From Siphonodentalium dalli (taxonomy: Eukaryota; Mollusca; Scaphopoda; Gadilida; Siphonodentaliidae): 64,000 nt of DNA. The translations under genes were made by a program, and so were the position numbers. A model generated the notes under the pieces. It was not told the DNA's origin. It was given only the letters and a program-made list of their open reading frames with translations, and searched no databases. The DNA is taken from assembly GCA_032622095.1 (NCBI GenBank), contig CP136066.1, positions 199,012,816 to 199,076,815 on the forward strand, in the 5' to 3' direction. Positions 35,650 through 46,690 of this stretch are shown here, piece by piece (position 1 is the stretch's first letter; every line of letters starts with the position of its first letter).

Positions 35650-35835
35650 CTACCAGTAAATTTGAATTATTATGAGCTAAGTATGGTAAAATTAAATATT
35701 TTACTGTTTATTTCTTTGTGACTTTTGCAGTAAATAATCTTGTGTTGCCTGTTTTCAAGGCTTGCTGCTACTTCCTGCTCTATACTTTGAGTATCATTAG
35801 TCCCTTAAGGTCTCTAGTTACCAACTATGAAACAG
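35650..35835. other. Spacer
   Basis: Short AT-rich sequence between two miniature elements. Nothing recognised. Confidence 0.5.
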
Positions 35836-36301
35836 TTAACCCTTTACCCAACAAAACGCCCAGAAAAATAGCCCAAATGAAGCTGCAACAGCCTAAATTA
35901 TCTTGGTCTGTCTCAATAGAACCATACAAATATGGATATCATTGGAACCGGCTCATTGACCACATTGTGATAGTTACAGTTATGCCCTGTGCCAATGCAT
36001 TCTCTTATATATGCGAGTCGACCATTGGTCGCCTCACATATATAAGAGAATGCATTGGCCTAAAAAATTCATTTTTTAACACTTTTTATCATTTTTTCTT
36101 ACATTCTTTAACAATTTTATCATTTTTTCTTACATTTTTTAACAATTTTTATAATATTTTTCTACATTCTTAGACAATTTTATCATTTTTAATATGTGTT
36201 AAGCCAACGCATTCTCTTATATATGCGAGGCGACCTATGGTCGACTCGCATAGATAAGAGAATGCATTGGCACAAGGCCGTTTTGTTGGGTAAAGGGTTA
36301 A
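35836..36301. mobile_element. TTAA-flanked miniature element (CCCAACAAAACG TIR)
   Basis: Left end TTAACCCTTTACCCAACAAAA; right end TTTTGTTGGGTAAAGGGTTAA. The terminal inverted repeats are perfect over about 20 bp with TTAA at both ends, total 466 bp. It holds two palindromes (35991-36059 and 36203-36271) separated by AT-rich repeats (ACATTCTTTAACAATTTTA). It ends only 25 bp before the first sulfotransferase exon, so it forms that exon's upstream intron or promoter border. Confidence 0.9.
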
Positions 36302-36326
36302 TCCCTGTGACACTTCATAATTGCAG

Positions 36327-36567
36327 GAAAATATTTTCGAAAAAGGAAACATGCAGGATCACGAGAATAGAGACACGAGAGGTAAAGAAATCGTGTTTTA
36401 TGATGATGACGGAGGATCATACCACGTAGTGGACATCGACGGGTTTTATCTCCCAGTTGGCATGCGCGACACGGACACTAAAAAGGACTGGGCAGTTAAC
36501 GTCGACAGATTAGACAAGATGCAAGCTAGAGATGACGACGTGATAATAATAGGCTACCCGAGATGTG
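36327..36567 (+). CDS. Sulfotransferase exon 1 (PAPS-binding loop)
   Basis: ATG at 36351. An acceptor-like TTCATAATTGCAG ends at 36326, so an upstream 5' UTR exon is possible. The protein starts MQDHENRDTRGKEIVFYDDD and ends DDDVIIIGYPRCG, splitting a Gly codon (phase 1) before GTAAGT at 36568. IGYPRCG joined to exon 2's THW gives YPRCGTHW, the 5'-phosphosulfate-binding loop (canonical YPKSGTTW) of cytosolic SULTs, which transfer sulfonate from PAPS to hydroxyl or amine acceptors. The usual catalytic Lys of the loop is Arg here; Cys for Ser and His for Thr are seen in other invertebrate SULTs. Confidence 0.92.
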
Positions 36568-36990
36568 GTAAGTTCCAAGACGTGACTAGAAGGTGTCATT
36601 CCCTATAATATGCTTCCCGAGATGTGGTAAGTTCCAAGACGTGACTAGAAGGTGTCATTCCCTATAATAGGCTACGTGAGATGTGGTAAGATCGAAGACG
36701 TGATAATAATAGGCTACCCGAGATGTGGTAAGTTCGAAGACGTGATAATAATAGGCTACCCGAGATGTGGTAAGTTCGAAGACGTGATAATAATAGGCTA
36801 CCCGAGATGTGGTACGTTCAGATGTTTATGATAATAAAACGCTACCCGAGATGTGGTAAGTTCCAAGACGTGATTAGAAGGTGTCATTCCCTACACTAGG
36901 CTACCTGAGATGTGGTAAGTTTGATGACATGGCTAGATGGTGTCATTCCCAATAATAGGCTACCCGAGATGTGGTAAGTTCAGATACTTT
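36568..36990 (+). repeat. Tandem copies of exon 1 end plus splice donor
   Basis: After the true donor, sequence from the end of exon 1 is repeated eight more times. Each copy carries a version of GGCTACCCGAGATGTG/GTAAG, with GATGTG at about 36621, 36680, 36722, 36763, 36805, 36850, 36909 and 36968. Spacing is about 40 or 60 bp. Nearly all keep GTAAG; the sixth site has GTACG. Several copies also keep GACGTGATAATAATAGG, which encodes DVIIIGYPRC. It is a minisatellite built from coding sequence and a 5' splice site. Confidence 0.95.
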
Positions 36991-37549
36991 GCTTGGGATC
37001 GCAGGGTGTATAACATTGAATTTCACAATAGCAGCCATCTTGGTTTAATAATATGTATTCCTATTCGTAATATAAACATGAACATAAACAGAGTTGATAT
37101 ATGTTACCATGTTCATTGTGAATAATATTGGAGTGGATTCGGCTGTAAGCATATGTGGCTTATAGGTGTCATCGATGGACTTAAAGTGATGTTAAACACT
37201 CCGGTAGGGTGGTCAAATAGAAATGGAGAATAATCTTGCCCAATGTAGATATTTTCACTAATATTATATCCAAATTGACAACACACACCGTCAGTCTTAT
37301 ATATTAATTAAATGCAGTGACTCTTGATGGCGAAACTCCAATCTGGCACCCACTATATATGATTCCAATTTCAGTCTGAGATATTGACCAAATGTTGGAA
37401 AAGTCGAATAAAAATAATCGTAATCGGTTTCAGATATCGGTTCCGAATGTTTTGTTGTTAAAATGGTGTGTAGTAACAGTAATGCTTGCATTACAATGGC
37501 TTCAACGTGCAATTTTTTTATTTGATAATGTTTCATAATTAAAGCAATA
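36991..37549. repeat. Partial TTAAAGACA-type element and spacer
   Basis: About 37185-37330 (GTCAAATAGAAATGGAGAAT, CAAATTGACAACACACACCG) matches the miniature elements at 42.95-43.33 kb and 43.86-44.23 kb; the far end is missing. The rest is unremarkable intron. Confidence 0.7.
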
Positions 37550-40500
37550 ACGCAGTCTATCTTACATGTATATTACCGCGTTCAATACCGCAGTCTATCT
37601 TACATGTATATTACCGCGTTCAATACCGCAGTCTATCTCACATGTATATTACCGCGTTCAATACCGCAGTATATCTTAGATGTATATTACCGCGTTCTTC
37701 TTGTGGTGGTGTTACGCAGTCTATCTTACATGTATATTACCGCGTTCTTCTTGTGGTGGTGTTACGCAGTCTATCTTACATGTATATTACCGCGTTCTTC
37801 TTGTGGTGGTGTCACGCAGTCTATCTTACATGTATATTACCGCGTTCTTCTTGTGGTGGTGTTACGCAGTCTATCTTACATGTATATTACCGCGTTCTTC
37901 TTGTGGTGGTGTTACGCAGTCTATCTTACATGTATATTACCGCGTTCTTCTTGTGGTGGTGTTACGCAGTCTATCTTACATGTATATTACCGCGTTCTTC
38001 TTGTGGTGGTGTTACGCAGTCTATCTTACATGTATATTACCGCGTTCTTCTTGTGGTGGTGTTACGCAGTCTATCTTACATGTATATTACCGCGTTCTTG
38101 TGGTGGTGTTACGCAGTGTATCTTACATGTATATTACCGCGTTCTTCTTGTGGTGGTGTTACGCAGTCTATCTTACATGTATATTACCGCGTTCTTCTTG
38201 TGGTGGTGTTACGCAGTCTATCTTACATGTATATTACCGCGTTCTTCTTGTGGTGGTGTTACGCCGTCTATCTTACATGTATATTACCGCGTTCTTCTTG
38301 TGGTGGTGTTACGCAGTCTATCTTACATGTATATTACCGCGTTCTTCTTGTGGTGGTGTTACGCAGTCTATCTTACATGTATATTACCGCGTTCTTCTTG
38401 TGGTGGTGTTACGCAGTCTATCTTACATGTATATTACCGCGTTCTTCTTGTGGTGGTGTTACGCAGTCTATCTTACATGTATATTACCGCGTTCTTCTTG
38501 TGGTGGTGTTACGCAGTCTATCTTACATGTATATTACCGCGTTCTTCTTGTGGTGGTGTTACGCAGTCTATCTTACATGTATATTACCGCGTTCTTCTTG
38601 TGGTGGTGTTACGCAGTCTATCTTACATGTATATTACCGCGTTCTTCTTGTGGTGGTGTTACGCAGTCTATCTTACATGTATATTACCGCGTTCTTCTTG
38701 TGGTGGTGTTACGCAGTCTATCTTACATGTATATTACCGCGTTCTTCTTGTGGCGGTGTTACGCAGTCTATCTTACATGTATATTACCGCGTTCTTCTTG
38801 TGGCGGTGTTACGCAGTCTATCTTACATGTATATTACCGCGTTCTTCTTGTGGCGGTGTTACGCAGTCTATCTTACATGTATATTACCGCGTTCTTCTTG
38901 TGGCGGTGTTACGCAGTCTATCTTACATGTATATTACCGCGTTCTTCTTGTGGCGGTGTTACGCAGTCTATCTTACATGTATATTACCGCGTTCTTCTTG
39001 TGGCGGTGTTACGCAGTCTATCTTACATGTATATTACCGCGTTCTTCTTGTGGTGGTGTTACGCAGTCTATCTTACATGTATATTACCGCGTTCTTCTTG
39101 TGGTTGTGTTACGCAGTCTATCTTACATGTATATTACCGCGTTCTTCTTGTGGTGGTGTTACGCAGTCTATCTTACATGTATATTACCGCGTTCTTCTTG
39201 TGGTGGTGTTACGCAGTCTATCTTACATGTATATTACCGCGTTCTTCTTGTGGTGGTGTTACGCAGTCTATCTTACATGTATATTACCGCGTTCTTCTTG
39301 TGGTGGTGTTACGCAGTCTATCTTACATGTATATTACCGCGTTCTTCTTGTGGTGGTGTTACGCAGTCTATCTTACATGTATATTACCGCGTTCTTCTTG
39401 TGGTGGTGTTACGCAGTCTATCTTACATGTATATTACCGCGTTCTTCTTGTGGTGGTGTTACGCAGTCTATCTTACATGTATATTACCGCGTTCTTCTTG
39501 TGGTGGTGTTACGCAGTCTACCTTACATGTATATTACCGCGTTCTTCTTGTGGTGGTGTTACGCAGTCTATCTTACATGTATATTACCGCGTTCTTCTTG
39601 TGGTGGTGTTACGCAGTCTATCTTACATGTATATTACCGCGTTCTTCTTCTGGTGGTGTTACGCAGTCTATCTTACATGTATATTACCGCGTTCTTCTTG
39701 TGGTGGTGTTACGCAGTCTATCTTACATGTATATTACCGCGTTCTTCTTGTGGTGGTGTTACGCAGTCTATCTTACATGTATATTACCGCGTTCTTCTTG
39801 TGGCGGTGTTACGCAGTCTATCTTACATGTATATTACCGCGTTCTTCTTGTGGCGGTGTTACGCAGTCTATCTTACATGTATATTACCGCGTTCTTCTTG
39901 TGGCGGTGTTACGCAGTCTATCTTACATGTATATTACCGCGTTCTTCTTGTGGCGGTGTTACGCAGTCTATCTTACATGTATATTACCGCGTTCTTCTTG
40001 TGGCGGTGTTACGCAGTCTATCTTACATGTATATTACCGCGTTCTTCTTGTGGCGGTGTTACGCAGTCTATCTTACATGTATATTACCGCGTTCTTCTTG
40101 TGGCGGTGTTACGCAGTCTATCTTACATGTATATTACCGCGTTCTTCTTGTGGTGGTGTTACGCAGTCTATCTTACATGTATATTACCGCGTTCTTCTTG
40201 TGGTGGTGTTACGCAGTCTATCTTACATGTATATTACCGCGTTCTTCTTGTGGTGGTGTTACGCAGTCTATCTTACATGTATATTACCGCGTTCTTCTTG
40301 TGGTTGTGTTACGCAGTCTATCTTACATGTATATTATCGCGTTCTTCTTGTGGTGGTGTTACGCAGTCTATCTTACATGTATATTATCGCGTTCTTCTTG
40401 TGGTGGTGTTACGCAGTCTATCTTACATGTATATTACCGCGTTCTTCTTGTGGTGGTGTTACGCAGTCTATCTTACATGTATATTACTGCGTTCTTCTTG

Positions 40501-41880
40501 TGGTGGTGTTACGCAGTCTATCTTACATGTATATTACCGCGTTCTTCTTGTGGTGGTGTTAAGCAGTCTATCTTACATGTATATTACCGCGTTCTTCTTG
40601 TGGTGGTGTTACGCAGTCTATCTTACATGTATATTACCGCGTTCTTCTTGTGGTGGTGTTACGCAGTCTATCTTACATGTATATTACCGCGTTCTTCTTG
40701 TGGTGGTGTTACGCCGTCTACCTTACATGTATATTACCGCGTTCTTCTTGTGGTGGTGTTACGCAGTCTATCTTACATGTATATTACCGCGTTCTTCTTG
40801 TGGTGGTGTTACGCAGTCTATCTTACATGTATATTACCGCGTTCTTCTTCTGGTGGTGTTACGCAGTCTATCTTACATGTATATTACCGCGTTCTTCTTG
40901 TGGTGGTGTTACGCAGTCTATCTTACATGTATATTACCGCTTTCTTCTTGTGGTGGTGTTACGCAGTCTATCTTACATGTATATTACCGCGTTCTTCTTG
41001 TGGTGGTGTTACGCAGTCTATCTTACATGTATATTACCGCGTTCTTCTTGTGGTGGTGTTACGCAGTCTATCTTACGTGTATATTACCGCGTTCTTCTTG
41101 TGGTGGTGTTACGCAGTCTATCTTACATGTATATTACCGCGTTCTTCTTGTGGTGGTGTTACGCAGTCTATCTTACATGTATATTACCGCGTTCTTCTTG
41201 TGGTGGTGTTACGCAGTCTATCTTACATGTATATTACCACGTTCTTCTTGTGGCGGTGTTACGCAGTCTATCTTACATGTATATTACCACGTTCTTCTTG
41301 TGGTGGTGTTACGCAGTCTATCTTACATGTATATTACCGCGTTCTTCTTGTGGTGGTGTTACGCAGTCTATCTTACATGTATATTACCGCGTTCTTCTTG
41401 TGGTGGTGTTACGCAGTCTATCTTACATGTATATTACCGCGTTCTTCTTGTGGTGGTGTTACGCAGTCTATCTTACATGTATATTACCACGTTCTTCTTG
41501 TGGTGGTGTTACGCAGTCTATCTTACATGTATATTACCGCGTTCTTCTTGTGGTGGTGTTACGCAGTCTATCTTACATGTATATTACCGCGTTCTTCTTG
41601 TGGTGGTGTTACGCAGTCTATCTTACATGTATATTACCGCGTTCTTCTTGTGGTGGTGTTACGCAGTCTATCTTACATGTATATTACCGCGTTCTTCTTG
41701 TGGTGGTGTTACGCAGTCTATCTTACATGTATATTACCGCGTTCTTCTTGTGGTGGTGTTACGCAGTCTATCTTACATGTATATTACCGCAGTCTATCTT
41801 ACATGTATATTACCGCGTTCTTCTTGTGGTGGTGTTACGCAGTCTATCTTACATGTATATTACCGCATTCTTCTTGGTGG
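37550..41880. repeat. 50-bp satellite with 38-bp precursor units
   Basis: Starts with three 38-bp units (CAGTCTATCTTACATGTATA, then TTACCGCGTTCAATACCG). It continues as about 84 copies of a 50-bp unit in which AATAC is replaced by TTCTTGTGGTGGTGTTA. No unit has a stop in any forward frame, so all three frames are open for 430-1,470 codons; these are not genes. Diagnostic variants repeat 1,200 bp apart (TGGTTG at 39101/40301, CTACCTTAC at 39520/40720, TTCTTCTGG at 39649/40849), showing a 24-unit higher-order duplication. It lies in sulfotransferase intron 1. Confidence 0.98.
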
Positions 41881-42594
41881 TGGTGGTGTTTTTTCAGACA
41901 TATAAGTTTCCATATGTACCCACTACGAAGGCATAGCTTTCGTCCCTTTATTTTGTCGTCTACCGGTTTTCGATTTAAGGTGAACATTGGCTACATGAGA
42001 CGGATGATGGACAATATTCTCTTGGAAACACTTCTTTCGATCTGGACCTAAAAATAAGAAGAAAACAAATGTAAAATCAGCCTAAACTGTTTGGACCAGT
42101 TATCAAAGTTAAAACATCATAATTTCAGTCGAACTGTTTCCAGTCGGTCCTTACATTTAATACGATTTTTATGAGTTGGTCCAAGTTGCCACAGTCGATT
42201 CTTTTATTATGTCGGACAATGTGCACTTATTTTCAGGCACTGACTATATATGACCCATTTTTTTTTAAATTTTCGACCTACTTTATTTTCTGCCCAAATT
42301 TCCTATTCTCTTGGAAACACTTCTTTCGATCTGGACCTAAAAATAAGAAGAAACCAAATGAAAAATCAGCCTAAACTGTTTGGACCAGTTATCAAAGTTA
42401 AAACATCATAATTTCAGTCGAACTGTTTCCAGTCGGTCCTTACATTTAATACGATTTTTATGAGTTGGTCCAAGTTGCCACAGTCGATTCTTTTATTATG
42501 TCGGACAATGTGCACTTATTTTCAGGCACTGACTATATATGACCCATTTTGTTTTTAATTTTCGACCTACTTTATTTTCTGCCCAAATTTCCCC
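41881..42594. repeat. 289-bp tandem duplication
   Basis: Block about 42017-42305 is repeated at about 42306-42594 with few changes (CTTGGAAACACTTCTTTCGA, TGGACCAGTTATCAAAGTTA, GACTATATATGACCCATTTT). It is intronic and shows no coding potential. Confidence 0.9.
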
Positions 42595-43360
42595 CAACTT
42601 AATTAAGGGTGATATCCTGGCCATTTCCGCCAATTCGGGAATTGTCCCGACCAAGAAGAATGGCAAGCCGTTTTCGGATTACGGAATAGGTAACGGAATT
42701 CAAATCGTTGGAGATTATATCATTATAGGTCTTTAACCCTTACAAAATACTCATTGACATTGAATTGTTCAGATAATAAGTTCAACAAAGCTGTTTTCCC
42801 TCCTATATAACTATATATGATTCCTTCAGCACTTTTTATCATTTCGTCTCACTGTCGTCCGCTTATGTATCCCTCATGAATACGCCCTCAAATGAATACT
42901 AGAAATTCCTATGCATATTATTTATAACTGAATGGGAGAATCCATTTAGTATATACAGGGTTTGAGACATATTATGGACTTGTTCGGGTGTGTGAAACTG
43001 ATAAGTAAGTACTCAGGCGTTATGCCAACCTGGGGAATGTAGCATTCTAATAACATCGACGAAAGTTTCAAAGAAAATTACCATAGGTCTCCACAGAAAA
43101 CATCGTCTGAACTACGCTCAATTGTAAATATTTATATCTCGATTCGGGAAGCAACTATCGACGATAAACACACATGATTTCGCCATCGAGAGTTATTGCA
43201 TTTAATTAATATAGCAGATTGACGGTGTGTGTTGTCAATTTGGATTAATATTCGAAAAAACTACTTTGAGCAAGATTGATCTCCATTTCTATTTGATCAC
43301 CCTACCTGATTGTTTCACATCACTTTAATTTGTGAAAAATGATGGTAGATTCTGTTTCAG
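42595..43360 (+). repeat. Proximal copy of segmental duplication, with miniature element
   Basis: 42595-42800 (AAGGGTGATATCCTGGCCAT, GGAATTGTCCCGACCAAG, AACTCCATTGACATTG-like sequence) recurs at 43728-43857 plus 44232-44300. An intact TTAA lies at about 42733 (GGTCTTTAACCC). 42955-43330 is an inverted copy of the TTAAAGACA-type element. The segment ends in the exon 2 acceptor TTCTGTTTCAG. Confidence 0.8.
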
Positions 43361-43681
43361 GCACACATTGGATACATGAGATGGCAAGTATGCTTCTCCG
43401 CGGAACAACGAAGACAATCCCGGAGACGAAAGAGGCGTATATGCTCGACCTAAGGCCACACGAAGATCTCGATAAGAGGCCATCACCGAGAGTACTGAAC
43501 ACACATCTTCCGTCACAATTCCTGCCGATATCGATGCTGTCAAGGATGAAGATACTCTTCCTCGTGAGAAATCCTAAAGATGTCTGTGTGTCATACCATT
43601 CATTCATGGGCAAAATGAAACATCACAAACATGATAGTGGAACGTTCGAAAACCTCGCCAAGAAGTTCTTGGTCGGACAGG
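43361..43681 (+). CDS. Sulfotransferase exon 2 (catalytic core)
   Basis: Acceptor ..AGATTCTGTTTCAG and donor G/GTGAGT, phase 1 on both sides, 321 bp. It encodes THWIHEMASMLLRG, then RVLNTHLPSQFLP (with the catalytic His of the (K)THLP motif) and KILFLVRNPKDVCVSYHSF, the 3'-phosphate-binding motif (R.P.D...S.YHF). It ends ENLAKKFLVGQG. Order and spacing match the SULT family. The protein is probably cytosolic, since no signal or membrane segment is visible. The acceptor substrate cannot be predicted. Confidence 0.95.
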
Positions 43682-43857
43682 GTGAGTTATGACTGGATAT
43701 ATATATTACTATTGAATTATTTTACCCAACTTCATTAAGGGTGAGACCCTGGCCATTTCCGTCAATTCGGGAATTGTCCCGACCAAGCAAATTGACAAGC
43801 CGTTTTCGGATTATGGAATAGGTAACGGAATTAAAATCATTGGAAATTATAGATCTT
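43682..43857 (+). repeat. Start of intron 2 and distal duplicate
   Basis: After the donor and a short spacer, 43728-43857 repeats about 42594-42735 (GGAATTGTCCCGACCAAGCA, GGATTATGGAATAGGTAACG). Confidence 0.8.
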
Positions 43858-44231
43858 TAAAGACACGTGAAACACTCGGGTATTGTGATCAAATAGAAAT
43901 GGAGAATAACCTTGTTCAAAGTAGTAATTTTTACAAATAGTATTTCCAAATTGACAACACACACCGTCATTCTTATACGTGAATTAAATGCAGTGACTCG
44001 ATGGCGAAATCGTTTTCTTAAGTTTATCGCCAATAGATGCGTCCCGAATCGAGTAGTAAATATTTACAATTGTGTGTAGTTCTGACAACGTTTTGCTATG
44101 GAGTGGTACAGTTGATTTGATTCAAATTTTCGGTGATGTTGGCAGAATGTCACATTCCTCCAGTTGTCACAGCGCGAGAATACTAACATATCAGTTTCAC
44201 ACACCTGAACAAGCACATACTATGTCTTTAA
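43858..44231. mobile_element. TTAA-inserted miniature element (TTAAAGACA TIR)
   Basis: TTAAAGACACGTGAAACAC at the left; CATACTATGTCTTTAA at the right. The neighbouring duplicate has an uninterrupted TTAA at the same point (about 42733), so this copy was inserted after the duplication and duplicated TTAA. It is 374 bp with no coding capacity. Relatives lie at 21535, 37185 and 42955. Confidence 0.88.
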
Positions 44232-44440
44232 CCCATACAAAATACTCATTGACAAGTAGTTTCCGTAGGAATTGTTCAGATAATAAGTTCAACAAAGCTG
44301 TTTCGCTGAAATCCTAAATATGTCTGTGTGTCATACCATTCATTCATGGGCAAAATTAAACACCACAAACATCATAGTGGAACGTTTGAAAACTTTACCA
44401 AGAAGTTCTTGGTTGGACAGGGTGAGTTATGACGAAAGGA
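44232..44440 (+). pseudogene. Truncated duplicate of sulfotransferase exon 2
   Basis: 44232-44300 continues the duplicated intron block. From about 44306 the sequence jumps into the last third of exon 2: NPKYVCVSYHSFMGKIKHH and onward to FTKKFLVGQ, with the donor GGTGAGT still present. The acceptor and the first two thirds are missing, so it cannot be a normal exon. Several replacements (D to Y in the 3'-phosphate-binding motif) show that it is drifting. Confidence 0.9.
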
Positions 44441-44455
44441 CAATCCTGGATACAG

Positions 44456-44854
44456 TTAAAGGTACTCAATCCGATCAGAAGCTCCTAAATTACTATTTCT
44501 TTGGCTTCGAGGGTAAACAAATATTTGATTCGAGTGGAGGAACCCACCCATCAATGCTCAGAGATCGATTTTTGAAGTTTGTTATTTCTCGAGATGTTTA
44601 ATAATATGTGGCCAGAAACACGTGGCCAAACGGTCAAATTTCGTGATACTTTAGTGATAATATGGCCATATTTTTTTTAACAAAATGTTGATAAATAAAT
44701 TATTTTGGGAAATTTGATACCATAGTTGACAGTTGTTAGCATTATTTTGTTGAAATAAATCGATTTTGATAACTAAAGCGTATTTTGAAGAAATTGTTGT
44801 TTTTGTTGTATCTTGATGGTATGGGGACCGTCTGATCGGATTAAGTACCTTTAA
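44456..44854. mobile_element. TTAA-flanked miniature element (AGGTACT TIR)
   Basis: TTAAAGGTACTCAATCCGAT is inverted as ATCGGATTAAGTACCTTTAA, with TTAA at both ends, 399 bp. The interior is AT-rich. The element starts 15-20 bp after the pseudo-exon donor. A short open frame (LLNYYFFGFEG) runs through it but has no support. Confidence 0.82.
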
Positions 44855-45053
44855 TTATTATTGAATGATTTTACTATTGTCTCCGTACATGTGTAATGTA
44901 TGGCTTATGAGAAAATAACCGATTGATTGATTGTAATCTCGAGTTCTCAAATCCCTGAACCAACAACCGAAGCCAGTACAAAGATGCTGACGTTAAGTCG
45001 TTAATGTTGAAGATGATTCTTCCGAATTGATGCCATCAAACTACCATAAAACT

Positions 45054-46132
45054 CACTGTGGAGGATCTATTCCTAGAAATGTGGTGCTCTCCCGAGCAAT
45101 ATTTACGTGCTTAGCGAGCAAATATTCCGGTGTTCTGTCACATTTTGCTCATTGTGCGACAGAGATGACATGCGTGGGTAATAAACACGCATTTTAGTAT
45201 TGTTTTAAACGCAAATATTGGACGAATGTATACGGGATAGACGTGGCAAAGAAGGTGAGTAATATATGTTGTAATATTATGCCACTATATTGGCATACTA
45301 CCCAGTAATATAAATAAATTCCTCGATATTTTGCGTATTTTGGGAAATTCGTCACTTCAACGGCGTATTACCGACTTAATACTGAATACTGTATATTGTA
45401 ACTTTGAACGCCTGTTCCTCAATACATTCCTGAAGTCAATGCAACATGAAAATATCATTAATAACATACCAAATCGAAGAAAACGACCATAACATAGGTC
45501 TACATGTGTATTCCGGTGCTTTGTGAGTTGAATAATCGTTATTCCGATAAAAATACGTTCGACAATCATTTCCTGGACAAGAATTGAGCGTTTGTTATCA
45601 GTTATATCCAATAGAACACATGGACATAATTATAGATTACATAGTTCATTCATATACTCCCCATTGCGTTTGCTACCCCTGAAATACGTGATTAAACGAA
45701 CAAAGTATGCCTTTATGGACGTATATGCGACGCAAAATAACATATTAAGTTTATTACCCCCTAACCAACGCATACTATTTAGTATTTATTCGCTTTTTTC
45801 TTGTTATAGCACAATACATGATCCTGGGGAGAGCACTTGACTATTGGGAGAGCACTGAGCACTCTGTAAAGTATCGGAATATAATTATAAAATGTCGATT
45901 TACGGGCATTCCTATGGGATTTCTTACATTTTCTCACATATCAATGTGAACATCAATATAAATAATCCATTGGTTAAAAGAAACCGGCGATATACTTACA
46001 TAATCACTAATTTTTCTTCACTTTTGTGCGGCGAAAATAAAAAATCCCCAGTAAAGCACCGGAATGTCACGATAAAAATTGCTAAAACAATTGGTAGAGC
46101 ACCACATTTCTAGGAATAGATCCTCCACAGTG
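45054..46132. mobile_element. Non-autonomous hAT-like element with 8-bp TSD
   Basis: Terminal inverted repeats of about 35 bp: CACTGTGGAGGATCTATTCC at the left and the inverse GGAATAGATCCTCCACAGTG at the right. The flanking direct repeat ATAAAACT is perfect (45046-45053 and 46133-46140). An 8-bp target duplication and a CA-starting terminus fit the hAT superfamily. The 1,079-bp interior has no transposase frame. It sits in sulfotransferase intron 2. Confidence 0.9.
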
Positions 46133-46345
46133 ATAAAACTACTACTGCGACAAACGTTATAGCAAGAGTTATGCCCCCTAGCTACGCTGTTGAGACCGCT
46201 GCCTTTTAGTACACATATTGTAAGTAAATCTTACACATATATTTTAATGTTTTTTGTTCCTATTTTATGACGTCCATATTTGAAATGAATATGGGCAGTA
46301 CAGATTCTCAGAATAATGCAGAATGAATTGTAGCCGTCAATAGTC

Positions 46346-46690
46346 TTAACCCTTTGAGTGCCAGGTCCGATTTTTTGTATCAACCCATATACCCTGTGCC
46401 AATGCATTCTCTTATATATGCGAGTCGACCATAGGTCGCCTCGCATATATAAGAGAATGCATCGGCCTAACAATTTTTCATCATTTGTTATTATTTTTTA
46501 CAATTTTTTACAATTTTAATAATTGTTTCTTATATTCTTTAACAGGCTTATTTTGTAGGTTTAGGGCCAGGGAATCTTTCGTTTTTCATGGGCATCAAAA
46601 TTATTACTATGAATACTTGGTGATAGTTTTGAGTTATAACATGCCCTATAGCATACCCAAAAAAAATTCAACCAAAAAAAAAACAAAACA
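46346..46690. mobile_element. TTAA miniature element, right-truncated
   Basis: Begins TTAACCCTTTGAGTGCCAGG, with a palindrome at 46398-46466. It continues with sequence matching the 57265-57733 element in reverse (TAGGTTTAGGGCCAGGGAAT, AACATGCCCTATAGCATACC) and ends in an A-rich stretch without the second terminal repeat. Confidence 0.82.

Noticed and set aside
37604-42051. Open frames of 1433, 1469 and 960 codons
   Set aside because: They are three reading frames of the same 50-bp satellite, whose unit lacks stops in every forward frame. There is no protein-like composition and no start context.
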